From Desulfovibrio desulfuricans (GTDB lineage Bacteria > Desulfobacterota > Desulfovibrionia > Desulfovibrionales > Desulfovibrionaceae), in NCBI RefSeq assembly GCF_004801255.1, contig NZ_CP036295.1:2504001-2568000 (forward strand): DNA of 64,000 nt, given 5' to 3'. The notes under the pieces were generated by a model. That model saw only the letters and a program-made list of their open reading frames with translations. It did not search any database and had not been told where the DNA came from. Every line of letters begins with the position of its first letter. The first letter of the stretch is position 1. The position numbers and the translations under genes were made by a program. This document shows, one piece after another, positions 9,100-17,999 of the stretch.

Positions 9100-9768
9100 G
9101 TGCTGGACCAGGCCTTTTTCAGCAACGAGCTTTTACCCGCGCTCAATCGAGGCCTGCTGGTCTCGCTGGCGCTTATCATACCGGCGGGCACGCTGGGCTT
9201 TGCAGGCGGCGTGCTGCTGGGCTGCGCCCGCGCCTTTGGCCCGCTGTGGCTGCGCCGCCTGGGCAACGGCTACACCTCGCTCATACGCGGCGTACCGCTG
9301 GCCGTGCAGCTGATGATGATCTACTATGCCCTGCCCAAGCTCGGTATTTTCTTTTCACCCTTTGGTGCGGCCCTGACCAGCTTTACCCTGTGCACGGCGG
9401 CCTATCAGTCGGAATACGTGCGCGGGGCGCTGCTCTCCATCAGGCAGGGGCAGGTGCGCGCAGCACAGGCGCTTGGCTTCAGCCAGTGGCAGACCGTGGC
9501 CTGGATCATTATTCCCCAGGCAGCCCGGCGCGCCTTGCCCGGCTGCGGCAACGAGATCATCTACCTGATCAAGTACAGCTCCCTGGCCTATCTGGTGACC
9601 TGTATGGAACTGATGGGCCAGGGCAAGGTTGTGGCCTCCGACACGTTTCGCTTTACCGAAGTTTTTATTGCCGTGGGCGCGTACTATCTGGCCATGGTTA
9701 CCCTGGCGACCCTTTTGCTGCGCTGGCTTGAGGATCGCTTTCGTATACCCGGTTTCGGCGCTCGCTGA
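9100..9768 (+). CDS. Amino acid ABC transporter permease, second subunit
   Basis: Second integral membrane subunit of the importer (222 residues, GTG start abutting the ATPase stop codon). It has the conserved RGVPLAVQLMMIYY motif, the EAA loop (GALLSIRQGQVRAAQALGFS) and IIPQAARRALPGCGNEIIYLIKYSSLA, typical of HisQ/HisM/GlnP proteins. It ends the operon just before a terminator. Confidence 0.93.
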   Translation: MLDQAFFSNELLPALNRGLLVSLALIIPAGTLGFAGGVLLGCARAFGPLWLRRLGNGYTSLIRGVPLAVQLMMIYYALPKLGIFFSPFGAALTSFTLCTAAYQSEYVRGALLSIRQGQVRAAQALGFSQWQTVAWIIIPQAARRALPGCGNEIIYLIKYSSLAYLVTCMELMGQGKVVASDTFRFTEVFIAVGAYYLAMVTLATLLLRWLEDRFRIPGFGAR

Positions 9769-9807
9769 GCGAGTGCCGGTTTACGGCGCATACGCATATC
9801 TCGCACA

Positions 9808-9832
9808 AAAGGCCCGCTTTCGCGGGCCTTTA
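9808..9832 (+). terminator. Terminator after the ABC operon
   Basis: AAAGGCCCGC and GCGGGCCTTT form a 10-bp stem around a short loop; the A and T flanks allow function in both directions. Confidence 0.75.
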
Positions 9833-9877
9833 AACATTCTGCACTTGTTACCGTGCGGGCTTTTGGCCCGGTTTTCA

Positions 9878-10225
9878 TCAATCCTGCCCAAGCTCGTGCT
9901 TGAGCCAGGACTTCACCTCGGGCGTTGGTTCGCTTATACCCCGCCACGAGCCGTGCACCTTGCGGTAATCAGCCTCCAGCCCCTTGGGCAAAGGGATGGT
10001 AATAAGGTCGTCTGCTCGCTCGGAGTTGCGGCGCACCAGTCGGATAACAGGCGGCTCCTGCCAGCTGTCCACAACAAAGTAATGGGCCACATCTTCCTTG
10101 GATCGCACCGGCGGGTACTCCGAATGCCAGTCGTTGTTGCCCCACTCGAGGTACATGGTTACAGCGTGCTCGGGGGAAAGGTTCCAGTCTATATTGTAGA
10201 GGGAAAAATCCTTCAGGGTCGTCAT
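9878..10225 (-). CDS. Conserved hypothetical protein (115 aa, acidic, soluble)
   Basis: I recognise no enzymatic motif. The ATG at 10225 follows an excellent AGGAGG site; a longer upstream start is less likely. The protein is acidic, without signal peptide or membrane segment, and rich in Trp (NIDWNLSPEHAV, LEWGNNDWHSEYPPVRS, DSWQEPPVIRLVRRNSE), with an amphipathic C-terminus. Its strong initiation signal suggests abundant expression. It resembles a small cytoplasmic protein I associate with Desulfovibrio genomes, but I cannot assign a function. It is convergent with the ABC operon and lies downstream of the 908-residue protein gene on the same strand. Confidence 0.75.
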   Translation of the reverse strand: MTTLKDFSLYNIDWNLSPEHAVTMYLEWGNNDWHSEYPPVRSKEDVAHYFVVDSWQEPPVIRLVRRNSERADDLITIPLPKGLEADYRKVHGSWRGISEPTPEVKSWLKHELGQD

Positions 10226-10297
10226 GGAGTCCTCCTTTCGGCTTGATTTATTAATAACTGTTATTGATAAATTAAGCAAGGGGGCATTCAGCTTTTT

Positions 10298-13024
10298 CTA
10301 TCGCCGGTTGCCCGGTTCCGACTCGGCCCTCTGGTTTCTTTTTGCTCTTTCTGCCTCAAGCCGGCGTTGCGTGCGCACACGTTCAAGACGGGTCTGCTGG
10401 GCCTGCTCCCGCTGCTGCCGGGCCTCCTCAAGCAGCTTTTCGCGCTTGCGGTCAAACACCAGGGTTGTTCGTAGCGCCGCCGTACCCAGAGAAACCGTGG
10501 TTACGATAAGAATAAGAATCTTCTGGATGGACCATGGCTCAGACCCCAGTATATTCCTGAGCCAGCCAAGGTGCATGGTTTCGCCCCAAAAATAGATCAC
10601 AGGCACGGCTACAAAGCAGAGCAGCAGCCCCACCGCCTCGATCCACATAAATGTTTTTAGCAGGGTGAGGCCAAACAGGGTTCCGTCGCGCACCATGCGC
10701 AAAAACTGCAACCTTTTGCGCAGGCTGCGCAAAAGCTCCGCAAGGTGGGGCGTCTGGCCCTGGGCGCGCTTGAACGATTCCGCCTCCTTGAAGTTGCACG
10801 AAAAGGCTCGGTTGATAATGCCCGCGCTTTCGTTAAACTCGTGGCTGAACTCGCGCAACGCTGCGGGGAAGGGAAACCACGAGGCTTCGTCCCGGATCTC
10901 CTGCAAGATATCAAGGTAGTACTTGTACCGGTTGCGCAGATCTTCTACCTCGCGCGCGATGCAGTCTTCCATCTCCTTTTCAAGATTGGGGCGCTCGGCC
11001 ACAACATTAAGAAAGGCCAGATAGTTGTTGATGTTGGCCTGCGCCTCAAGGTCGCGCACCTTGGTGCCCAGCTGCAGCTGAACAGGGTGCTCCGGGGCAA
11101 ACCATGCGTCGAGGCGATTGCCTATTTCCGTAACCCGCGCGCGGTCGGCATCGGCGCATTTTTTGGCTTCGGTCCACAGGTCATAGAGAGCCGAGAGAAT
11201 CAACAGGCGGCCACGCTCTAGGGCCGGGTCTACAAGCACACGGTTAAAATAGGTGGGATCCTCGCGGATAAGCTTGGACAGCTGGTCGAGCACCGGCTCG
11301 CAAAAGCCCATTTTAACCTGGCAGACAAGCTCGCGGTACTTGACCTCGCGCCAGTGGGGCATGACGCGCCATATCTGCGAATACTGCTCTATGGCCTGCG
11401 TCAGATGCCCCTGCTCTTCTGCGATGCGGGCCAGAAAAAATTCGTTCCAGGCCTGCAGGGCGGGCGACGGAGTAAGCACCGCCGCATTGCGAAAGGCCGC
11501 CTCGGCACGCGGATAGTCATTGCGCTCAATATGCGCAAAGGCCTGTACCATGTGCAGGCGAGGGTCGCGCTGATGGCGCGCTATTGCCTGACTGATCTTT
11601 TTTTCCATCGCGCCCATGTCGGCGGGCGAGGTGGTGATGAGCTTGTCCAGCAGATCCCAGGCGGGGCTGTCGTCCCTGGCGGGAACCTCCTCGCCGGGTT
11701 CCGGCTCGCGCATGCGGTACAGCCAGTGCCGGGGCACATTGCGCAGCTGGCAGGCGGCGTTGATTTCAAAAACCGCCCGCATGACTACCGCAGCGTCGTC
11801 ATCGCCAGCCATTATGGCCGAATACCCATTGGAGCTTTTTTCTGTCAGGGTCAGCTCGATGGACCGAAACCCTTCGTTGATGGCCTCAATATCCAGTTTG
11901 CCCAGGGCGTCCCAGACGTCGGGGCTGGAGGCCGCCCCAAGACGCGTGGGGCACTCCGACGCATCGTGGCTGTGGATGCCGCAATACACGCAGCCGGTGC
12001 CGGAGGTGCTGGGCATGGTGAGGCGGCTTGGCATCAGCAGGGTGAGCGAACGGCCGCTGAGGCTGTTCTCGTCCAGCATGACGTTGCACCAGCTGTCCAT
12101 GGCCATCTGCTCGCCTGTAAAGCGCAGATCGCGCACGGTAAAGCCCTCGCCCAGCAGATAGGCGTTGCGATAGCTCATGTAGGGGAAATCCGGCATGAGA
12201 TTATCCCACTGCAGGCCAATCTTTTTGGGCAGGTCCGCGTTAAAATTCAGGTTGTTGCGGTCGGCCACAACGCTGACGCAGGGCCAGTAGCCGCCGCTGT
12301 CTTTCTTTTCCTTGTCAAAACCGTGCAAGAAGTCGCGCATAAAGGTGCGCAGCATCATCAGGTTGTCAATGGCGATCATCATGAACGTATTGTCCACGAT
12401 GGATTTTATCTTGTGCTTTTGCAGCAGGGCTTCAAGGTGTTTGAACATGGCTGTCCAGCCGGTCTGAAACCCCTTGTCCAGGGGGTTGCCCAGCGGGTGC
12501 AGCAAGGCAAACCACGACTGCGTGGACGAGTACGGCATGCGCACGTCCACTGACATGGAGGCCCACTCCACACTGGTCATGCCCTGACGGCCTGAGCGGC
12601 TCTCAAAGGTTATGCCCGGCAGGCCTTTTTTGCCCTCGCGGCTCTTGGGGTGAATCCATATCTCAAGGGTGTCCGTGACCACCAGCTGCTGGGCCTGCAG
12701 AGCGCCGTCCAGCAGCAGGTTTACCTCGCGTTTGCGCCCAAACTGCAACCGGCCTGGAAAAAGCTCGATAGCAACAGGCAACTCGTTAAAGTTGCCCCAC
12801 ACCATCAGCCGGGCCAACGCCAAAAAGACGTCATCGGTAAAGAAAAACCAGATGGACTGCTCTTCTTCCTCGCCCACAAGCATGCCGCCGTAGTTCAGCA
12901 GGGTCTGGCCGACGGCTGGCGCGAGTTTATCGTGCCAGCTCACCCACACCACATGCCCCATGGTGCTCATGCGCACATCAATGTTGCTCGGCAGGCGTGA
13001 CAATAACTGCGATAACTGCGCCAT
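10298..13024 (-). CDS. Large TPR membrane protein with a CCHC zinc knuckle (unknown function)
   Basis: A 908-residue protein of unknown role (ATG at 13024, AAGGAA site). Residues 1-340 form a soluble domain without a motif I recognise. Residues 345-358 read C-x2-C-x4-H-x4-C, the exact spacing of a retroviral-type zinc knuckle. Residues about 450-600 contain TPR-like helices (AFAHIERNDYPRAEAAFRNA). Two hydrophobic segments near residues 780-815 and 840-865 are followed by a very basic, Arg/Gln-rich coiled-coil tail. The layout suggests a membrane-anchored scaffold with most of its mass in the cytoplasm, possibly binding nucleic acid or protein. The gene is divergent from the MoaE-like gene. 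Confidence 0.8.
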   Translation of the reverse strand: MAQLSQLLSRLPSNIDVRMSTMGHVVWVSWHDKLAPAVGQTLLNYGGMLVGEEEEQSIWFFFTDDVFLALARLMVWGNFNELPVAIELFPGRLQFGRKREVNLLLDGALQAQQLVVTDTLEIWIHPKSREGKKGLPGITFESRSGRQGMTSVEWASMSVDVRMPYSSTQSWFALLHPLGNPLDKGFQTGWTAMFKHLEALLQKHKIKSIVDNTFMMIAIDNLMMLRTFMRDFLHGFDKEKKDSGGYWPCVSVVADRNNLNFNADLPKKIGLQWDNLMPDFPYMSYRNAYLLGEGFTVRDLRFTGEQMAMDSWCNVMLDENSLSGRSLTLLMPSRLTMPSTSGTGCVYCGIHSHDASECPTRLGAASSPDVWDALGKLDIEAINEGFRSIELTLTEKSSNGYSAIMAGDDDAAVVMRAVFEINAACQLRNVPRHWLYRMREPEPGEEVPARDDSPAWDLLDKLITTSPADMGAMEKKISQAIARHQRDPRLHMVQAFAHIERNDYPRAEAAFRNAAVLTPSPALQAWNEFFLARIAEEQGHLTQAIEQYSQIWRVMPHWREVKYRELVCQVKMGFCEPVLDQLSKLIREDPTYFNRVLVDPALERGRLLILSALYDLWTEAKKCADADRARVTEIGNRLDAWFAPEHPVQLQLGTKVRDLEAQANINNYLAFLNVVAERPNLEKEMEDCIAREVEDLRNRYKYYLDILQEIRDEASWFPFPAALREFSHEFNESAGIINRAFSCNFKEAESFKRAQGQTPHLAELLRSLRKRLQFLRMVRDGTLFGLTLLKTFMWIEAVGLLLCFVAVPVIYFWGETMHLGWLRNILGSEPWSIQKILILIVTTVSLGTAALRTTLVFDRKREKLLEEARQQREQAQQTRLERVRTQRRLEAERAKRNQRAESEPGNRR

Positions 13025-13109
13025 GAATAAATTCCTTTATGCAAAGACCGCCATGATGTAGCCTGAAACAAAAGGCACTGATCAAGCCAATAAAACCGAG
13101 GTGGCTTTT

Positions 13110-13475
13110 ATGGATATTAACAAAACTCTTCAGGAACTCAAAGCACGTCCCGGCTTCGCCGACAATGTGGGCATGATGCTGATACACAACGGTGTTGTGC
13201 GGGGCTGGTCGCGCGGTGATCACGCCCCGGTTTCCTCGGTGCGGGTTTCGCACGACACGGCCAAAATGGACGCCATCTGCCGCGAGATGGAAAAACAGCC
13301 CGGAATTTTTGCCATTATCGCCCAGGCGGAAGAAGGCCTGCTCAAGCCCGGCGACGACCTGCTCTTTCTGGTGGTGGCGGGCGACATACGCGAGCACGTC
13401 AAAGCCACCTTTGCAGAACTTCTCGACCGCATCAAGGCCGAGGCGGTCATCAAGCAGGAATTTCACGACGCCTGA
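13110..13475 (+). CDS. MoaE-like protein (molybdopterin synthase catalytic-subunit fold)
   Basis: A 121-residue protein whose second half has the MoaE pattern: IFAIIAQAEEGLLKPGDDLLFLVVAG, then a helix and a Lys-containing C-terminus (IKAEAVIKQEF) comparable to the catalytic Lys segment of MoaE. MoaE, with MoaD, sulfurates precursor Z to molybdopterin. It is shorter than E. coli MoaE (about 150 residues), and the N-terminal arginine and histidine motifs are hard to match, so it may be a diverged relative. The ATG at 13110 has GAGG upstream; an in-frame GTG at 13101 overlaps that site. No other moa genes are nearby. Confidence 0.65.
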   Translation: MDINKTLQELKARPGFADNVGMMLIHNGVVRGWSRGDHAPVSSVRVSHDTAKMDAICREMEKQPGIFAIIAQAEEGLLKPGDDLLFLVVAGDIREHVKATFAELLDRIKAEAVIKQEFHDA

Positions 13476-13507
13476 GGCATCCCGCGCTTATCTTCTTATC
13501 GGCTGAT

Positions 13508-13546
13508 GCATAAAAAAGGCATGCCCAAGGCATGCCTTTTTTATGC
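13508..13546. terminator. Bidirectional terminator
   Basis: A near-perfect palindrome: GCATAAAAAAGGCATGCC and its complement around a short loop, so there is a T run on either strand. Confidence 0.85.
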
Positions 13547-13639
13547 GCCGCAAATGGTCGGGAGTCTGCCCCGCACACACGCAGACCCGCATCAGCATCT
13601 TGCCCGCCAGCCAGCCTCGCTCTTTCCGGCCCGTCCCCC

Positions 13640-13675
13640 AAAAACGCCCCGGCCTGCCGTAGGGCAAACCGGGGC
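13640..13675 (-). terminator. Terminator after secF
   Basis: On the minus strand, GCCCCGG pairs with CCGGGGC, with a further inner pairing TGCC/GGCA, and is followed by GTTTTT. Confidence 0.75.
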
Positions 13676-13716
13676 TATTGCTGACAGGATAGGCCTGTGC
13701 GGCGAATTACGCCAGG

Positions 13717-14820
13717 TTACACCACGCCGTGCTCGCCAGGACGCTCGTACTTGCCCTTCTGCTGCACAAGGCCAACGTAAAAGGCCGTATCGCCAAGGGC
13801 CAGGAGCACTGCGGAAGATACGTAGATCGAGGAGAGCGTACCCACAACCACGCCGATAAGCACCGTAAGCGCAAAATCATGGATAACGCCGCCGCCCACC
13901 AGGAACAGCGAAAGCGTCGCCAAAAATGTCGTGCCGCTGGTCAGAATGGTTCGCGAAAGAGTCTGGTTGACGCTGCGGTTGATCAGCTCGGCCATGGTCA
14001 ACTCGGGCGCAGCGCGCAGGTTTTCACGCAGGCGGTCGTAAACGATGATGGTATCGTTGAGCGAGTAGCCCACCAGGGTCAGCAGTGCCGCCATGACGTT
14101 GAGGTCAACCTCGACCTTCATTAACGACAGCAGCCCCAGGGTGATGCCCACGTCGTGCAGCAGGCCCACCACAGCGCCCAGAGCGAAGTTGAGCCGCAAC
14201 ACAAAGCATACCACAAGGGTGATGGACAGCGAGATCATGATCAGCCAGCCCATGCCAAGCCCGGTAAGGCTGCCTACATAGGAGCCGCACCACAGGGCGG
14301 CCGCCATAATGGCGGCTGCCATCCAGCGCTGTTCAAACCGGCCGGAGATGTACACGGCAATGAGCAGCACGGCATAAAAAAGCGCGTTCAGAGCCTTGTT
14401 GGTCAAATCCGCGCCAACTTTGGGGCCCACAACTTCCAGACGCTGAATTTCAGCATTGTTGTCAGGAAAGGCCGCTGCCAGAGCATCCACCACGGCGGTG
14501 CGCACCTCGGTGGCGTCGCTGTTTTCAGAGTTGGAGAAGCGCAGTAGAAAATCCCTGTCGCCGTCGCCAAAACGCTGGGTCGTGATGCCCGGCAATGCCG
14601 GTACTTCAAGACTCTTTTTCAGGGCATCGTCGTGCACGGGCTTTTGAAACTGAATCTGAACAATAACGCCGCCCGCAAAGTCGATGCCCATTTTAAGGCC
14701 GCTGCCCCAGAGGGTAGAAATAATAGCCACAATGATCAGCAGGGCCGAGATGGCGTACGCCCAGTGGCGCAGGCCGATAAAATCAAACTTGGTGTCGTGC
14801 CTGATAAATGCAAAACCCAT
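13717..14820 (-). CDS. secF: Protein translocase subunit SecF
   Basis: Inner-membrane RND-type subunit that, with SecD, uses the proton gradient to help pull secreted proteins to the periplasm. The 367-residue protein begins MGFAFIRHDTKFDFIG, has one N-terminal helix, a periplasmic domain beginning GIDFAGG, and a five-helix C-terminal bundle with the family motifs VGYSLNDTIIVYDRLREN and NQTLSRTILTSGTTFLA. The ATG at 14820 has a GGGAGG site; upstream in-frame ATGs overlap secD and are less likely. It lies 17 bp downstream of secD in the yajC-secD-secF order. Confidence 0.96.
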   Translation of the reverse strand: MGFAFIRHDTKFDFIGLRHWAYAISALLIIVAIISTLWGSGLKMGIDFAGGVIVQIQFQKPVHDDALKKSLEVPALPGITTQRFGDGDRDFLLRFSNSENSDATEVRTAVVDALAAAFPDNNAEIQRLEVVGPKVGADLTNKALNALFYAVLLIAVYISGRFEQRWMAAAIMAAALWCGSYVGSLTGLGMGWLIMISLSITLVVCFVLRLNFALGAVVGLLHDVGITLGLLSLMKVEVDLNVMAALLTLVGYSLNDTIIVYDRLRENLRAAPELTMAELINRSVNQTLSRTILTSGTTFLATLSLFLVGGGVIHDFALTVLIGVVVGTLSSIYVSSAVLLALGDTAFYVGLVQQKGKYERPGEHGVV

Positions 14821-14837
14821 AATTGCCTCCCGGCGCG

Positions 14838-16418
14838 CTAGATGCTGATGCCCTTGGGACCGCAATGACGCGCCCATTCCTCAAAGATAGCCCGCGATAC
14901 AAAGATGGCCGTAAACATGGAGGCCACAATGCCCAGCCCCAGCGTAACGGCAAACCCTCTGATGGGGCCCGTGCCGAACTGGTACAGGATGACGGTTACG
15001 ATGATGGACGTGAGGTTGGAGTCAGTGATGGAAATGGCCGCCCGGTCAAACCCTGCCCGCACAGCGGCAAGAGGGGTGAGGCCCAGCCGTATTTCCTCTC
15101 GTATGCGCTCGTAGATCAGCACGTTGGCGTCAACGGCCATGCCGATGGTAAGAACAATACCGGCTATGCCCGGCAGGGTAAGTGTAGCGCCAAAGGCGCC
15201 CATGCCCGCCATGACAATAAGCATGGTAAAGCTCAGCATGACGTCGGCGATGAGTCCGCTCAGGCCGTAGTATACGCCGATAAACAGCACCACGCCCACA
15301 GCGCCCACCATGGCCGCGCGAACGCCGCTGTCGATGGCTTCCTGCCCAAGGGAGGGGCCGACCGTGCGTTCTTCAAGCACCGAAACAGGCGCGGGCAGCG
15401 ACCCGGCGCGCAGCACGATGGCCAGGTCCTGCGCTTCGGCAGTGGTAAAGCTGCCCGAAATACTGGCCCGCCCGCCGCCGATGCGCTCGCGGATGGAAGG
15501 AGCGGAATAGACCTTGCCGTCGAGCACAATGGCCATGCGGCGGCCCACGCTTTCGCCGGTAACGCGCTCAAAAATGCGCGCGCCGCGGGCGTTGAAACTC
15601 AGGGTGACGTACGACTGGTTCATCTGGTCAAAGGCGGGGCGCGCGTCAGACACGTCCTCGCCAGTGAGCATGGCGTCTTTTTCCACCGCGATGAGCGTTT
15701 CTTTTTGCTGCTGGCCGGGGTTTTTCTCCAGCATGGGCAGTACGATCACGCCGGGGGGCAGCACAGCCTTGCCGGGGTCCACGTCTTCGCGCACCAGATG
15801 GAACTCAAGATGGGCGGTCTGGCCGATAACCTGCACAGCGCGGCGCGGGTCGGAAATACCCGGCAGCTGCACCTGAATGCGGTTGCCCGCCTGCTTGCGG
15901 ATGTCCGGTTCGGCCACGCCGAACTGGTCGATGCGGTTGCGGATGGTGCGCAGGGCCTGATCGAGCGAAAGGTCTTCGATGCGCTTGATTTCAGCCGCCG
16001 TAAAACGGGCGACGTAGCGCAGCTGGCCTGCTTCGCCAGCCTGCGGCTCACTCACGCTCATCTGCGGAAAGTGCTTGGCCAGCAGCTCGCGAAACTGGGG
16101 TTCGTTTTCCGCGCGCGGCAGCACAAATTCAAGGGCCGTGCCGCCCACCACGCGGGGGCGCAGCACGACAATCTTTTCGTCCTCGGCAACGCGTCGCAGA
16201 TCCTGTCCGGCCAGAGCCAGCGAATTGCTCACAGCCTTGGCCACGTCCACGCCGAGCGTCAGATGGATGCCGCCCTTGAGGTCAAGGCCGAGATTGATTT
16301 TGCTCGACGGCAAGACGCGCTCGAGGGCTGTTCCCAGATAGGGAACGCTGGGGAGCGCGTAAACAAGGGACAACACAAAAACCATGATGGCTATGGACAA
16401 GCGCCAGAGCAGACCCAT
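14838..16418 (-). CDS. secD: Protein translocase subunit SecD
   Basis: Partner of SecF in proton-driven protein export. At 526 residues it is within the SecD range. Visible are the N-terminal helix, the GLDLKGGIHLTLGVD motif, the P1 head domain, NRIDQFGVAEPDIRKQAGNRI, GRASISGSFTTAEAQDLAIVLRAG, and the C-terminal membrane bundle with GMAVDANVLIYERIREE. It starts at ATG 16418, 222 bp downstream of yajC. Confidence 0.96.
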   Translation of the reverse strand: MGLLWRLSIAIMVFVLSLVYALPSVPYLGTALERVLPSSKINLGLDLKGGIHLTLGVDVAKAVSNSLALAGQDLRRVAEDEKIVVLRPRVVGGTALEFVLPRAENEPQFRELLAKHFPQMSVSEPQAGEAGQLRYVARFTAAEIKRIEDLSLDQALRTIRNRIDQFGVAEPDIRKQAGNRIQVQLPGISDPRRAVQVIGQTAHLEFHLVREDVDPGKAVLPPGVIVLPMLEKNPGQQQKETLIAVEKDAMLTGEDVSDARPAFDQMNQSYVTLSFNARGARIFERVTGESVGRRMAIVLDGKVYSAPSIRERIGGGRASISGSFTTAEAQDLAIVLRAGSLPAPVSVLEERTVGPSLGQEAIDSGVRAAMVGAVGVVLFIGVYYGLSGLIADVMLSFTMLIVMAGMGAFGATLTLPGIAGIVLTIGMAVDANVLIYERIREEIRLGLTPLAAVRAGFDRAAISITDSNLTSIIVTVILYQFGTGPIRGFAVTLGLGIVASMFTAIFVSRAIFEEWARHCGPKGISI

Positions 16419-16640
16419 CGTTCACCTTCCACACAACAGATTAAGCTTTGCCGCAGCCTTGCGGCTGCCCCGAAGGGCCAGCTGCAAGACCGCAGGCAAA
16501 GCCGGAAACTCCGCAGACCCGGAAAGCCGGGCACGTCAAGAGGCAAAAGCCCTTGAGCCAATCCGGCAATGCCGGTTCGGCTCACGGGCCATGCACTGCG
16601 CCCGCCACAGCAATGACAGGCGCATGTCGCCAGAGGCGAC

Positions 16641-16994
16641 CTACTTCTTTTCTTCCTTGGCGTCCTTGCTGCCCCTGATAGGAACAACGCCGCCAATGGA
16701 CCCGCGCGAAACGCGCAGCTTGGCTTCGCCGCACTCAAGAAGCACCTGTTCATCGTCGATTTCCAGGATACGGCCAAGCAGACCGCTGGAGGTCATAACA
16801 TGGTCGCCGCGCTTCAGCTCGGCCAGCATCTGCTTGTGGAGCTTGGCCCGCTTTTGCTGCGGACGGATAAGCAGAAACCAGAAGATGACAAACATGACGA
16901 TGAGGGGCAGAAACTGCATCAGCATTTCCTGTCCGCTGGCGGGAGTAGCCCCGGCCTGGGGCGTACCCATGGCATAAGCTAAGGATTCAAACAA
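16641..16994 (-). CDS. yajC: Preprotein translocase accessory subunit YajC
   Basis: Small single-pass membrane protein that associates with SecDF. The 117 residues contain one hydrophobic helix (about 28-45), then the family-typical RPQQKRAKLHKQMLAELKRGD, a TSSGLLGRI segment and a charged tail. Genes run yajC-secD-secF, as in most Gram-negative bacteria. Confidence 0.94.
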   Translation of the reverse strand: MFESLAYAMGTPQAGATPASGQEMLMQFLPLIVMFVIFWFLLIRPQQKRAKLHKQMLAELKRGDHVMTSSGLLGRILEIDDEQVLLECGEAKLRVSRGSIGGVVPIRGSKDAKEEKK

Positions 16995-17025
16995 AACGCA
17001 CCTCCATAGGGTGTGGGTATAGCTT

Positions 17026-17052
17026 TAAAAACGCCCGCCGTCACAACGGGCA
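17026..17052 (-). terminator. Probable terminator after the alpha/beta hydrolase gene
   Basis: Read on the minus strand, GCCCGT and a GGCGGGC arm form a hairpin followed by GTTTTT. It would separate the hydrolase gene from yajC. Confidence 0.55.
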
Positions 17053-17094
17053 AAACGCCGTCCGCGCCTGATTTTCGCGCGATGCAGCAAATTT

Positions 17095-17898
17095 CTATAT
17101 ACGCTGCGGCCCGATCTTGCAAGCCTTTCCGGCTGCCAGCCCGCTGGCAAAGCCAGCGGCAATGGCCGCAACACGCCGGGAGCTTTCGGCGTGGGTGGCG
17201 GGCAAATGTCCACCGTGGGGGCTGCTCACCCGCAAGATATGCACCCCCACCTCTCTTGAGCCGCAGTGCCCGGCCAGATAAAAGGCATTGAACGGCGGGC
17301 ACACGCCGTCGCTTTGCAGCTGAATGACGCACAAAGGCGCGGCGAGCCTGCCAAGCCCGGCCCGGATACGCTGTTGCGCCAGTTGCATCTGGCGCAGATG
17401 GCGGTACGAACACAGGGTTTCGTGCCCTTGCCAGGGGGCCGCTGTGCGGCTGGCCGCCGAACGGCAAGGTACGCGCCGCACCGGCTGCAGACGGTTCCAT
17501 ACCGGCAGCAGCGGGATGCGCCAGTCAGCAGCAAAAAAGGGCAACGGGCGCCACAAAAACAGCGGCGTGGCCAGCAGCAGCAAGCCCATGGGTTGAGGCG
17601 CAAGGCCCTTTGCCGCCTCCAGGGCCAGATCAAGCGCCAGCAGCCCGCCCAGCGAATAACCGCCCAACAGCACCGGCCCGAGGTCGCACTGCGCGGCATA
17701 GGCCGCGCGGGCGCACTGCAGCCACTGACTGTACGAGCTTGACAGATAGTCGCTCTCCGTGGCGGCATGCCCCGGCAGCACCGGGCAGACCGTTGCATGA
17801 CCAGCCTCAATGAGGGCGTCGGCCACGGGCCGCACCTCAAAGGGGCTGCCCCCCAGGCCGTGCAGCAACAGGCAGCGCAAATCTTTCACGTTCACCAT
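17095..17898 (-). CDS. Alpha/beta-hydrolase (carboxylesterase/lipase-like)
   Basis: A 267-residue serine hydrolase with a complete likely triad: nucleophile Ser in GGYSLGG, Asp in LQSDGVCPP, and His in SSPHGGHLPATH. The start has the usual LLLHGLGGSPFEVRPVADAL oxyanion-hole motif. The pattern resembles monoacylglycerol lipase/carboxylesterase (Est30-like) enzymes. The substrate is unknown. The N-terminus has no signal peptide, so it is probably cytoplasmic. The ATG at 17898 lacks a clear ribosome-binding site. It is divergent from the amidohydrolase at 18000. Confidence 0.82.
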   Translation of the reverse strand: MVNVKDLRCLLLHGLGGSPFEVRPVADALIEAGHATVCPVLPGHAATESDYLSSSYSQWLQCARAAYAAQCDLGPVLLGGYSLGGLLALDLALEAAKGLAPQPMGLLLLATPLFLWRPLPFFAADWRIPLLPVWNRLQPVRRVPCRSAASRTAAPWQGHETLCSYRHLRQMQLAQQRIRAGLGRLAAPLCVIQLQSDGVCPPFNAFYLAGHCGSREVGVHILRVSSPHGGHLPATHAESSRRVAAIAAGFASGLAAGKACKIGPQRI

Positions 17899-17999
17899 CC
17901 GGCGCGGCCCGCTCTTGCCAAGCGCAGGCCACGGCGCTACATCTGAAATCTCGCGTCAATACACGCATTATCAAGCCAAAACCGTCAGCGGAGAAACGC

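Noticed and set aside
14823..16556. A 577-codon plus-strand frame over secD
   Set aside because: Antisense to secD; composition is typical of GC-driven open frames.
17899..17999. S-adenosylhomocysteine riboswitch upstream of the MtaD-like gene
   Set aside because: The gap is only about 100 bp, and I could not find the paired elements of a known SAH or SAM aptamer.
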